Positions 1-6,154 of a DNA stretch of 6,511 nucleotides are shown one piece after another. The notes beneath the pieces are model-generated. The model was given only the letters and a program-made list of their open reading frames with translations, did no database searches and was not told where the DNA came from. The translations under genes and the position numbers were made by a program. Position 1 is the first letter of the stretch. Each line of letters opens with the position of its first letter. This DNA comes from Acidobacteriota bacterium (lineage in GTDB: Bacteria > Acidobacteriota > Terriglobia > Acidiferrales > UBA7541), in assembly GCA_003161195.1 (NCBI GenBank), contig PMOV01000149.1:22737-29247 (forward strand). Direction: 5' to 3'.

Positions 1-846
1 CAGAAACTCCGCCGCCAGGCTGCGCGCCGCTTCCAGGTCCACCAGATTGTTGTAGGAAAGCTCTTTGCCCTGTAGCTGCCGCGCTGCCGCTAGTCCGTGG
101 ACCGCGCGTCCCGCCGGAACGTACAGCGCCGCCGCCTGGTGCGGGTTCTCTCCGTAGCGCAATTCCTGCTGTCGCCGCAGAGAAAGGTGCATGCGTTCGG
201 GTAATACCGTCTTCGGCGCCAGCGCGATGTGTCCCACGGTGCCGCCCACGCCCTGCGCGGCCGAGAGGCGCTCCAGTTCCATGGTGATCTTGCCGTCGTA
301 GCTCGAAGTTACGGCAAACACCTTGCGCGCCAGTTCGAGGCGCGTAGCCAGCGACGTGTCGCGCGAAGCTTCCAACTCCTCCGCCACGCGCGCGTAATCC
401 TGCGGATCGCTGATCACCGTAACGCTCTCAAAATTCTTCGCCGCCGAGCGCAGCATCGTCGGACCGCCAATATCGATGTTCTCGATCAGCTCTTCGCTGG
501 TCAGTCCCCCTTTTGCCGCCGTCGCCTCAAAGGGATACAAGTTCACCGCCACCAGATCGATCGGCGCGATGTCATGCTCCGCAGCCTGCTTGCGATCCTC
601 GCCATGCTCGCGGCGAAATAGCAGCCCGCCATGCACCTTCGGATGCAGCGTCTTCACGCGCCCGCCGAGCATTTCCGGCCAACCGGTAAAGTCCGACACA
701 TCGCGCACCGCGATGCCGGCCTCGCGCAGCAACTTGGCCGTTCCGCCCGTCGAGAGAATCTCGATCTTCAGCGCCGCCAGCCGCTTGGCAAACTCCACAA
801 TTCCCGCTTTGTCGAAAACGCTGATGAGCGCGCGTTGTACAGCCAT
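1..846 (-). CDS. purH: Bifunctional AICAR formyltransferase / IMP cyclohydrolase, N-terminal part
   Basis: Catalyses the last two steps of de novo purine synthesis in the cytosol: formylation of AICAR to FAICAR with 10-formyl-tetrahydrofolate, then ring closure to IMP. My translation of the minus strand from the ATG at 846 gives 282 uninterrupted codons to the window edge; the family is about 520 residues, so the C-terminal part is missing. The MGS-like cyclohydrolase domain is clear: STGGTAKLL at residues 32-40, GRVKTLHPKVHGG at 62-74, ENIDIGGPTMLRSAAKN at 122-138. The formyltransferase domain begins around RYGENPHQ (230-237), followed by GKELSYNNLVDLEAA. A GGAGG ribosome site (plus positions 853-857) lies 6 nt before the ATG and fixes the start. 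The gene follows the MXAN_5187-like gene on the same strand after a 224-nt gap, so it probably has its own promoter. Family identity is very secure. Confidence 0.97.
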   Translation of the reverse strand, partial: MAVQRALISVFDKAGIVEFAKRLAALKIEILSTGGTAKLLREAGIAVRDVSDFTGWPEMLGGRVKTLHPKVHGGLLFRREHGEDRKQAAEHDIAPIDLVAVNLYPFEATAAKGGLTSEELIENIDIGGPTMLRSAAKNFESVTVISDPQDYARVAEELEASRDTSLATRLELARKVFAVTSSYDGKITMELERLSAAQGVGGTVGHIALAPKTVLPERMHLSLRRQQELRYGENPHQAAALYVPAGRAVHGLAAARQLQGKELSYNNLVDLEAARSLAAEFL

Positions 847-1070
847 AGAAAACCTCCGGGAAAACTCACTCTAAGCGTGCCAGAACCAGCCGTAAAGTGG
901 AAACGCCGAACGCTATCGAAAAAGCTAAAACTGTGGAAAAGAAACACGAGGAACGTCAGGATAAGTGCAGCGAGAACTAGCACGTAGCGCACAAACATGC
1001 ATGAGGAAAGGAAAGTGCATCAGAAAAAGAAATGCGCCGCCAAGCCCAAACCCCGCTAAGCCCAAAGCCG
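847..1070. other. Intergenic leader upstream of purH, T-rich on the purH strand
   Basis: This stretch lies between the stop of the MXAN_5187-like gene and the purH start, both on the minus strand. It is clearly richer in A (plus) / T (minus) than the flanking genes, with pyrimidine runs on the minus strand around 1005-1035 and 900-960. It holds the purH ribosome site at 853-857. I found no convincing -35/-10 pair, riboswitch fold or strong terminator. A short minus-strand frame from the ATG at 998 would encode a hydrophobic segment (YVLVLAALILTFLVFLF) but has no ribosome site and overlaps purH by 79 nt, so it is not called as a gene. Confidence 0.5.
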
Positions 1071-1072
1071 CT
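1042..1072. repeat. Imperfect tandem duplication, about 16 nt, two copies
   Basis: Two adjacent copies, AAGCCCAAACCCCGCT (1042-1057) and AAGCCCAAAGCCGCT (1058-1072), differ by one substitution and one missing base. The second copy runs into the stop codon of the MXAN_5187-like gene (1071-1073, minus strand). It looks like a local slippage duplication; no function can be assigned. Confidence 0.55.
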
Positions 1073-1754
1073 AAACCTTGACCAGCGCCTTCAGCTTCAC
1101 TTGCCCATCGATAACTTCCACAACATACTCGACGTCGCGGCAATTCTGCTTTTTCTGTAAATCCTTGGTTTTCTTTCGGACAAACTCGTCAAAACTGGCG
1201 CGCGACAGATTGCCTATGGCCTCACCGGCCCGCTGTTTCGCTCCCACCAGCGCTTCATACAGTTGACCGACCTTGTCCGGCTCAGCCTCGGGCTGCGAGC
1301 AGGTCATGCGAAACGCCGCAGCTTCGGCAGAAATGGACTTCGCGGCATCCCGCGCCGCCTCCTGCGCCGCTTCATGGGTGGCCTCCTGGGCCGCCCCCTG
1401 AGAAGATGGTTGCGTGGCTTGCGCCACGGCCAGCTGATGCAGGCGCTCCGCTTCAATGGCGCGCGCTGCGGCGCCGAAATGCCGAGGCACCTTGCCTTCT
1501 TCCTTTTGCTGCGTACGCTTGCGGAACATGTCGCGATACTTCGCGTAGCTTTGCGTCAAGCTGTTGAATTTAAAGCGCTGGCCGGACTTCATGTCGCCGC
1601 CACGCTCGCCATAGCGTTTCACCACCAGCTCAATGCGCCACTCAATTTCATTGGGTGGACGCTTCCGGCCGCCGCCAAAGTACTGGTCGTATTCGATCTT
1701 CAGCTGGCGGATATCGCGTTCAAGCTGCGCCAGATCTTCGTCGATGGTGGCCAT
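1071..1754 (-). CDS. MXAN_5187 C-terminal-domain-like protein, function unknown
   Basis: A 227-residue protein with no signal peptide or membrane segment, so probably cytosolic. The N-terminus (IDEDLAQLERDIRQLKIEYD, residues 4-23) reads as a charged amphipathic helix or coiled coil, followed by the compact motif YFGGGRKRPP (25-34) and a basic aromatic segment KFNSLTQSYAKYRDMFRKR. From memory this arrangement matches the family named after the C-terminal domain of Myxococcus MXAN_5187, common in Acidobacteriota; its biochemical role is not known to me. A low-complexity Ala/Gln/Glu linker (AAQEATHEAAQEAARDAA) separates it from a helical C-terminal part containing FDEFVRKKTKDLQKKQ. Start choice: ATG 1754 has an AGAGG 13 nt upstream (plus 1768-1772) and opens directly on the conserved helix. 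ATG 1781 and TTG 1808 are in-frame alternatives with poorer signals. It is divergent from selA. Confidence 0.75.
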   Translation of the reverse strand: MATIDEDLAQLERDIRQLKIEYDQYFGGGRKRPPNEIEWRIELVVKRYGERGGDMKSGQRFKFNSLTQSYAKYRDMFRKRTQQKEEGKVPRHFGAAARAIEAERLHQLAVAQATQPSSQGAAQEATHEAAQEAARDAAKSISAEAAAFRMTCSQPEAEPDKVGQLYEALVGAKQRAGEAIGNLSRASFDEFVRKKTKDLQKKQNCRDVEYVVEVIDGQVKLKALVKV

Positions 1755-1842
1755 GCGGGGAACGGCGCCTCTACTGACCATGCTAGAAGTACGGATAGTT
1801 GCCGTCAACCGTATGGCCCAGGAATGCCTCCGAAGATGTACC

Positions 1843-1854
1843 GCACTTTAGTGC
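1843..1854. promoter_or_regulatory. Short palindrome in the divergent gap before selA
   Basis: GCACT-TT-AGTGC is a perfect 5-bp inverted repeat around a 2-nt centre, in the gap between the MXAN_5187-like gene (minus) and selA (plus). The size and position fit an operator for a dimeric regulator or a tiny hairpin, but 5-bp arms can occur by chance. I see no convincing sigma-70 promoter for either gene in this gap. Confidence 0.2.
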
Positions 1855-1973
1855 CGGACCATCCTGTACCGCGGAACAGTCCTCCGAACGCGCCCGGCTA
1901 CGGCGCAGCCGTTCGCTCGTCGGACTCGGTCGTACGCGTTGCTATGCCCACCGTCGTGTGCTGAAATAGCCGC

Positions 1974-3422
1974 ATGGCTGCGCGTGTGAAGAGCACTCTC
2001 TCGGCAGAACAGGCGGAACTGCTCCGGCGGCTCCCCGGCGTGGACGAATTGCTGGCGCAACCGCGCATGGCGGCGCTCGCCGCGCGCACCGATCGCACGC
2101 TGGTGGTCGAAATTGCGCGCACCATTTCGGCGGGTTTGCGCGCGCGCATTCTCGATGCCGGTGACCCACGAAACGGCGGCGCCGCCGTGGTGCTTGCGCT
2201 GACTCCCGCTGCTATCGAGGAGCTCATCGCGGACGAGGTGGCGCGCATCCTTTCTCACTCGCTGCAGCCCGTCATCAACGCCACCGGCGTCATCCTGCAC
2301 ACCAACCTCGGCCGCGCGCCGTTGCCGGAAGCGGTGGTCGAAGAGTTCCGCCGCACGGCCACGCAATACAGCAATCTGGAATACGATCTCGAACGCGGCA
2401 AGCGCGGGAAACGCGATGTGCACACGGCGCATTTGCTGACCAGGCTGACCGGCGCGGAAGCCGCCATCGTGGTGAACAATTGCGCCGCGGCGGTGCTCCT
2501 GGTGCTGACGGCACTGGCCAAGCACGGCGAGGTGCTGGTCTCGCGCGGCGAACTCATCGAAATCGGCGACGGCTTCCGCATTCCGGAAATCATGGCGGAA
2601 AGCGGCGCGATTCTGCGCGAAGTCGGCTCGACCAACCGCACGCATCTTGCCGACTACGAAAAAGCGTGCGGCGACAACACCAAGCTACTGCTACGCGTGC
2701 ACCCCTCCAACTTCAAGATGGTCGGTTTCACGGAGAAACCGTCGCTAGAAGAGTTGGTGGCGCTCGGCCGGCGCGCGGGGCTTCCGCTGGTCGAGGATCT
2801 CGGCTCCGGCTCGCTCACTGACCTTTCCGCCTTCGGCGTCCGCGAGCCCACCGTGCGCCAATCGATCGAGGCCGGCGTCGACCTGGTGCTGTTCAGCGGC
2901 GACAAGCTGCTCGGCGGACCGCAAGCCGGCATTATCGCCGGCAAGCATGAGTTGGTGAGCCGCGTTCGCCGCCATCCGCTATTTCGTGCATTGCGCGTGG
3001 ATAAGCTCACCATCGCGGCGCTCGAAACCACGCTCGGCGCCTATCTCCGCGCCGCGTGGGATGAGTTACCCGCGCTGCGCATGATGCGCATCCCCTGCGA
3101 CGAACTGCAGCAGCGTTGCGAAGCATTATCGGCGCGGCTGACGCCGCAACTCGCGACCGGCGAACTCGAGTGCCAGATTGTCGACGGAGCCTCGTTGGCA
3201 GGTGGCGGTTCCACGCCATCCCAATCGTTGCCCACGAAGCTACTGCGCTTCGCCAGCGCGCGCCATTCCGCCGCGCAACTGGAGCAACGTCTGCGGCGTG
3301 GTCCTGGTCCAGTTGCCGTCATCGCGCGCGTCGAGGACGATCACCTGATGATCGATCTGCGCACCGTGTTCCCCGAGCAAGAGCCTCTTCTGGCCGCCGC
3401 GCTTCTAGTCGCGCTCCGCTAG
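1974..3422 (+). CDS. selA: L-seryl-tRNA(Sec) selenium transferase (selenocysteine synthase)
   Basis: PLP-dependent cytosolic enzyme that converts Ser-tRNA(Sec) to Sec-tRNA(Sec) using selenophosphate; bacterial SelA forms a large ring-shaped decamer. The 482 residues are slightly longer than the E. coli protein (about 463) and appear complete. Visible landmarks: N-terminal tRNA-binding helices with LLRRLPGVDELL; VINATGVILHTNLGRAPLP from residue 100; the fold-type I core with EDLGSGSLTDLSAFG; and VLFSGDKLLGGPQAGIIAG, where K311 is the expected PLP Schiff-base lysine. The C-terminus ends IARVEDDHLMIDLRTVFPEQE, typical of the family. ATG 1974 is the first possible start after an in-frame TGA at 1962; no good Shine-Dalgarno precedes it. 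Neither selB, selD nor tRNA-Sec is in the window, although selB often neighbours selA. Its presence implies that the organism makes selenoproteins. Confidence 0.96.
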   Translation: MAARVKSTLSAEQAELLRRLPGVDELLAQPRMAALAARTDRTLVVEIARTISAGLRARILDAGDPRNGGAAVVLALTPAAIEELIADEVARILSHSLQPVINATGVILHTNLGRAPLPEAVVEEFRRTATQYSNLEYDLERGKRGKRDVHTAHLLTRLTGAEAAIVVNNCAAAVLLVLTALAKHGEVLVSRGELIEIGDGFRIPEIMAESGAILREVGSTNRTHLADYEKACGDNTKLLLRVHPSNFKMVGFTEKPSLEELVALGRRAGLPLVEDLGSGSLTDLSAFGVREPTVRQSIEAGVDLVLFSGDKLLGGPQAGIIAGKHELVSRVRRHPLFRALRVDKLTIAALETTLGAYLRAAWDELPALRMMRIPCDELQQRCEALSARLTPQLATGELECQIVDGASLAGGGSTPSQSLPTKLLRFASARHSAAQLEQRLRRGPGPVAVIARVEDDHLMIDLRTVFPEQEPLLAAALLVALR

Positions 3423-3439
3423 GCGTAAACCAGAGAGCC

Positions 3440-3456
3440 CGCCTTGCGGTAAGGCG
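3440..3456 (+). terminator. Possible weak hairpin terminator after selA
   Basis: CGCCTT-gcggt-AAGGCG forms a perfect 6-bp stem with a 5-nt loop, starting 17 nt after the selA stop and followed by ATTTCCC. The stem is short and there is no real T-tract, so as an intrinsic terminator it is weak. It could equally be an incidental hairpin between selA and the next gene. Confidence 0.3.
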
Positions 3457-3470
3457 ATTTCCCAGGGTGC

Positions 3471-3479
3471 TGGTATATC
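3471..3479 (+). promoter_or_regulatory. Possible extended -10 promoter of the RHH-dehydrogenase pair
   Basis: TGGTATATC resembles an extended -10 element (TGnTATAAT). There is no matching -35 at the usual spacing, which extended -10 promoters can tolerate. Transcription would start near 3486, leaving a leader of only about a dozen bases in front of the ATG at 3499, just enough to keep the AGGAG. This rests on one short match. Confidence 0.25.
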
Positions 3480-3498
3480 CGCTGACCTAGGAGCGAGC

Positions 3499-3804
3499 AT
3501 GGTTACAGCACGGATTCACATGGACGCTCGGCAGAAACATCGGCTGGCGCGGCGCGCCAAGCTGCGCGGAAAATCCTTTTCACAGGAAGTGCAGGACGCC
3601 GTGGCTCTGTATCTGGAAGTTCCGGTAGAGACGCAAGTGGAACTGGAGTCGCTAGCAAAATCCGCAAATCAAGCTGCGGGACGAATGATCAAACGACTGG
3701 ATGCCACGATCTCTCATGTGGACCGGATACTCGGCGAAATGGAGCAGCGACAGAGCATTCCCCTAATCGAGAAGGGAACGGCCGCGTGCTCGCATTTCAG
3801 ATAA
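3499..3804 (+). CDS. Small ribbon-helix-helix-like protein, probable DNA-binding regulator
   Basis: A 101-residue basic protein. The N-terminus TARIHMDARQKHRLARRAKLRGKSFSQEVQDAVALYLEVP (residues 3-42, interrupted here only by reading) follows the CopG/Arc pattern: a short beta strand (TARIHM), helix 1 rich in Arg/Lys, a turn at RGKSFS, and helix 2 (EVQDAVALYL). Such proteins dimerise and bind DNA with the paired strands. Residues about 46-88 look like a longer helix or coiled coil (LESLAKSANQAAGRMIKRLD), perhaps for oligomerisation. AGGAG at 3489-3493, 5 nt before the ATG, supports the start. The 3' end overlaps the dehydrogenase start by 19 nt, so the two are probably cotranscribed and coupled. 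RHH proteins are often antitoxins, but no PIN, RelE or other toxin is adjacent; a transcription regulator of its own operon is the simplest guess. Confidence 0.7.
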   Translation: MVTARIHMDARQKHRLARRAKLRGKSFSQEVQDAVALYLEVPVETQVELESLAKSANQAAGRMIKRLDATISHVDRILGEMEQRQSIPLIEKGTAACSHFR

Positions 3805-4799
3805 CCCAAGGAAAGCTGCACGTCTCCACGAAACCGCTGCCGAAATTGCGCGCCGGATGGGCGTTGGTGCGCGTGCGCGCAGCGGGCATCTGCAACACCG
3901 ACGTGGAAATTCTGCGCGGCTACCACGGTTTTCGCGGAACGCTGGGTCATGAATTTGTCGGCGAGGTTACCGATTTGCACGGCGTTTCGGCGGCGACCCG
4001 TAAGCGTTGGCTCGGACAACGCGTCACGGGAGAAATCAACATCCATTGTTCGGCGCTGGGATATCGCTCGGTTTGCGGATTTTGCCGCCGCGGGCTGCCG
4101 ACGCATTGCGCACGCCGCAAGGTGCTGGGCATTACCGGGCACGACGGAGCCTTCGCCGAATATCTCACTTTGCCGCTCGAGAATCTGCATCTTATGCCGC
4201 GCAGCGTCAGCGATGAACAGGCGGTCTTCGTCGAGCCGTTGGCCGCGGCTTGCCAGATCCTTGCGCAGGTGAACATGAAGAAATTTGGCGCAGCGGCGGT
4301 GCTGGGCGACGGCAAACTGGCGCAGTTGATTGCCATGGTGCTGCGGACGGCGCTGCCGCATGTGGTGATGTTCGGCAAGCATAGCGACAAATTGGCGCTG
4401 GCGCGGCGCGCGGGCCTGGCGACCAAAAAGGTTCGCGGCGACGCGAGCGATTTGCCACGCATCCGCGAACGTTACCGGCTCGTCGTGGAAGCCACGGGCT
4501 CCCCCAGCGGGTTCGTGCTGGCGCAACACCTGACCGAACCGCGCGGCACGCTGGTGCTCAAGTCGACGTTTCACGGCGCGGCGCCGGTGGAGACGTGGCC
4601 CATCGTGGTCAAGGAACTAACCGTGGTCGGTTCTCGCTGCGGACCATTTGCGACCGCCATCGCGTTGCTACGCTCGGGCAAAGTCGATCCAACGCCGCTG
4701 ATCACGCAAACTTTCCCGCTGGCGGAAGCCGCCGAGGCCATGGAATTTGCGCAACGCACAGGAGTGCTGAAAGTTGTGCTGACCGCGGGTCGGGCGTAG
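3786..4799 (+). CDS. Zinc-dependent medium-chain alcohol dehydrogenase family protein
   Basis: A 337-residue cytosolic oxidoreductase of the MDR superfamily, expected to interconvert an alcohol or polyol with its carbonyl using NAD(P)H; the substrate cannot be read from sequence. The catalytic zinc set is present: C36 with T38/D39 (GICNTD), H55-E56 in GHEFVGEV, and E150 in VEPLAAA. Structural zinc cysteines are C88, C97, C100 and C108, but C88-C97 are eight residues apart rather than the usual two. The Rossmann turn VLGDGKLAQL (172-181) is intact. The strand after it ends in FGKHSDK with Gly/Lys/His instead of an acidic residue, which suggests NADP preference (inference). The C-terminal part has LVLKSTFHG and VVGSRCGPF, as in relatives. 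GTG 3786 matches the family N-terminus, with AAGGGAA about 8 nt upstream, and overlaps the RHH gene by 19 nt. Confidence 0.88.
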   Translation: MLAFQITQGKLHVSTKPLPKLRAGWALVRVRAAGICNTDVEILRGYHGFRGTLGHEFVGEVTDLHGVSAATRKRWLGQRVTGEINIHCSALGYRSVCGFCRRGLPTHCARRKVLGITGHDGAFAEYLTLPLENLHLMPRSVSDEQAVFVEPLAAACQILAQVNMKKFGAAAVLGDGKLAQLIAMVLRTALPHVVMFGKHSDKLALARRAGLATKKVRGDASDLPRIRERYRLVVEATGSPSGFVLAQHLTEPRGTLVLKSTFHGAAPVETWPIVVKELTVVGSRCGPFATAIALLRSGKVDPTPLITQTFPLAEAAEAMEFAQRTGVLKVVLTAGRA

Positions 4800-4807
4800 A
4801 CGCCCTT

Positions 4808-4891
4808 TGGAGTGCGGCAGCCCGGCTGCCGCTTTGGCGGATCGGCGCGGCTCCGCAGCCGGAAAAGGGGGAGCAGCGCTCCCGCACTCCA
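4808..4891. repeat. Hairpin-rich intergenic element bounded by inverted repeats
   Basis: An 84-nt element bounded by a perfect 10-bp inverted repeat, TGGAGTGCGG (4808-4817) and CCGCACTCCA (4882-4891). Inside are three further perfect stems: GCGGCAGCC-C-GGCTGCCGC (4814-4832), CGGCT-CCGC-AGCCG (4848-4861) and GGGAGC-AGC-GCTCCC (4869-4883). Together they allow a cloverleaf-like fold, although the outer stem competes with the first and third hairpins. It fills the gap between convergent genes, 8 nt after the dehydrogenase stop and 5 nt before the larB stop, so it may act as a two-way terminator or mRNA 3' protector. Read forward from 4807 it gives MECGSPAAAL, a start I associate with many spurious small ORFs in Acidobacteriota, which suggests a dispersed REP- or MITE-like family. 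No flanking target duplication is evident. Confidence 0.75.
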
Positions 4892-4896
4892 GGGAG

Positions 4897-5649
4897 CTAG
4901 AGCCGGTTGATGCAACTGGCGACGCGCGCGGCGCCGAAACCGTTGTCGATATTCACTACCGTGACGTTCGATGCGCAACTGTTCAGCATGCCCAGCAGCG
5001 CAGCGACCCCGCCAAAACTGGCGCCATAACCGATGCTCGTAGGCACGGCGATGACCGCAACGCCCACCAGTCCGCCAACCACGCTCGGCAGAGCGCCTTC
5101 CATTCCGGCCACACAGATAATGACGCGAGCCTTGGTCAGTTCTTCACGATGCTGCAGCAGGCGATGAATACCCGCAACGCCCACATCGTAAAGACGCGTT
5201 ACACGATTGCCCATCAACTCCGCCGTCAGCACGGCTTCCTCGGCTACCGGAATATCGCTGGTGCCCGCGGAAACCACGCAGATCGTTCCTTTGCCGGTAA
5301 TTTCGCGGTTGCGCTGAATGGCGATGACGCCCGCAAGTTCGTGAAACTTCGCGGCGCGGCTGACGCGTTTTACGGCGGCGAAGATTTTGGCGTCGGCGCG
5401 CGTAATCAACAGGTTCTGGCTGGTATCGCGTCGCAGGAGTGCCTTGGCGATCTCCGCCACCTGTTTGGGTGTTTTGCCTTTGCCAAAAATTACCTCGGCG
5501 AACCCCTGGCGCAGCGCGCGATGATGATCCACCTTGGCAAAACCTAAGTCTTCAAATGGCAAATGCTTCAGGCGCTCGACGGCATCCTCGCTCGAAAGCG
5601 AGCCCGCGCGCACAGACTTCAGCAGGTATAGCAAGTCTTTCTCGTTCAT
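4897..5649 (-). CDS. larB: Nickel pincer cofactor biosynthesis protein LarB (NaAD carboxylase/hydrolase)
   Basis: First enzyme of nickel-pincer nucleotide synthesis: it carboxylates the pyridinium ring of nicotinic acid adenine dinucleotide and hydrolyses the phosphoanhydride, giving the biscarboxylated mononucleotide (P2CMN) that LarE and LarC then convert to the Ni cofactor of LarA-type racemases and epimerases. The 250 residues are full length. The N-terminal helical part (FAKVDHHRALRQGFAEVIFG, 37-56) is typical. The C-terminal PurE-like carboxylase fold shows SAGTSDIPVAEEA (127-139), AGMEGALPSVVGGL (181-194), PTSIGYGASFGG and NSCASNVTVVNIDNG, with C225 at the position of the cysteine reported to attack the substrate ring. 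No strong ribosome site precedes ATG 5649; it starts 15 nt after the SnoaL-like stop, so translation may depend on coupling. No other lar gene is in the window. Confidence 0.94.
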   Translation of the reverse strand: MNEKDLLYLLKSVRAGSLSSEDAVERLKHLPFEDLGFAKVDHHRALRQGFAEVIFGKGKTPKQVAEIAKALLRRDTSQNLLITRADAKIFAAVKRVSRAAKFHELAGVIAIQRNREITGKGTICVVSAGTSDIPVAEEAVLTAELMGNRVTRLYDVGVAGIHRLLQHREELTKARVIICVAGMEGALPSVVGGLVGVAVIAVPTSIGYGASFGGVAALLGMLNSCASNVTVVNIDNGFGAARVASCINRL

Positions 5650-5664
5650 TTTGGAAGTGCCGAG

Positions 5665-6096
5665 CTAGGGAATGCGCTCGCCCATAAGCTTGCGCAACGG
5701 CTGATTATCCGCATATACGCACCACTCGGCCACCAGCCCGCCGCGCACCACCGCGTTCCACGCCGCGGGAACCTCCCAGAAGCGTTCGGCCTGCGCGATG
5801 CGGTCGGCCCCGGGTCCGGTGTACGTCCCGCTGGCGGTGCCGAAAATGGCCACCCGCGATTCGTCGGCTAAATAATCTTGCGCCAGAATTTTATAGTTCT
5901 GTACCAGCGAGAAATAGTATTGCCAGCCGTGGCGCATTTTCTCGCGGCCGATAAAGCGTTCGCCGAGCGCGTCCTGAAAGATGTGGTCCTCGGTCATCAA
6001 GTCGCATAGACCCGCAACATCGGCCGCGTTTATGCAATCGATGTACGCCATGGCCACCTTGATGGCATCGCTGTTTGGAAATGCCGAAACTCCCAC
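5665..6096 (-). CDS. SnoaL-like / NTF2-fold protein
   Basis: A 143-residue protein with the pattern of the NTF2-like superfamily: an N-terminal helix pair (AIKVAMAYIDCINAADVAGL, residues about 11-30), LMTEDHIFQDALGERFIGRE as the first strand and loop, then the curved sheet region VAIFGTASGTYTG and FWEVPAAWNAVVRGGLVAEWCVYADN. Members are small polyketide cyclases, isomerases, hydrolases or simple ligand-binding proteins, so no reaction can be assigned. There is no signal peptide, so it is probably cytosolic. The GTG start at 6096 is chosen because AGGAG lies 6 nt upstream (plus 6103-6107). It is followed after 15 nt by larB on the same strand, so both are likely on one transcript. A role in supplying or protecting a LarB intermediate is possible, but only proximity supports it. 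Confidence 0.82.
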   Translation of the reverse strand: MGVSAFPNSDAIKVAMAYIDCINAADVAGLCDLMTEDHIFQDALGERFIGREKMRHGWQYYFSLVQNYKILAQDYLADESRVAIFGTASGTYTGPGADRIAQAERFWEVPAAWNAVVRGGLVAEWCVYADNQPLRKLMGERIP

Positions 6097-6102
6097 GCAA
6101 CT

Positions 6103-6107
6103 CTCCT
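6103..6107 (-). promoter_or_regulatory. Ribosome binding site deciding a GTG start
   Basis: On the minus strand AAAGGAGAG lies in front of the SnoaL-like gene, with AGGAG 6 nt before the GTG at 6096. It is the best-spaced ribosome site on this transcript and is the reason for choosing GTG over later internal starts. The following larB has none as good. Confidence 0.7.
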
Positions 6108-6154
6108 TTAGCTAAGGCGGCCGCTTGGCGGCAAGCCTTGCGAGGCGGGAAACT

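Noticed and set aside
229..987. Overlapping plus-strand frames of 118-132 codons at the left end
   Set aside because: Most of this region is purH on the minus strand, which translates cleanly with all family motifs.
1001..1060. Lysine-rich 20-residue plus-strand peptide (MHEERKVHQKKKCAAKPKPR)
   Set aside because: It is too short, lacks a clear ribosome site, lies in an A-rich gap and is made partly of the tandem repeat.
1263..1964. A 233-codon plus-strand open frame opposite the MXAN_5187-like gene
   Set aside because: The minus-strand frame has conserved family motifs and a sensible start; the plus frame is Arg/Leu-rich shadow sequence.
1944..1976. In-frame ATG...TGC-TGA just upstream of selA, which would extend SelA if TGA were read as selenocysteine
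   Set aside because: SelA proteins are not known selenoproteins, the normal N-terminus starts well at 1974, and only a 4-bp stem lies where a SECIS would be needed. Coincidence is the better explanation.
1848..2645. A 265-codon minus-strand open frame opposite selA
   Set aside because: SelA is unmistakable on the plus strand; this frame shows no recognisable motif.
3423..3498. Possible tRNA-Sec or other small RNA just after selA
   Set aside because: Only one 6-bp hairpin is present in 76 nt; there is no cloverleaf, T-loop motif or CCA end.
3714..4574. A 286-codon minus-strand open frame opposite the dehydrogenase
   Set aside because: It lies antisense to a well-conserved MDR enzyme; its composition (many His, Arg, Gln) is typical of a reverse-frame shadow.
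3499..4799. Toxin-antitoxin system built on the RHH protein
   Set aside because: The downstream partner is a complete zinc dehydrogenase, not a toxin, and the upstream gene is selA; no PIN, RelE, MazF or HicA-like protein is nearby.
4807..5547. A 246-codon plus-strand open frame opposite larB, starting MECGSPAAAL
   Set aside because: It starts inside the hairpin repeat and is antisense to a clear, full-length larB; its protein resembles no family and is an artefact of GC-rich coding DNA.
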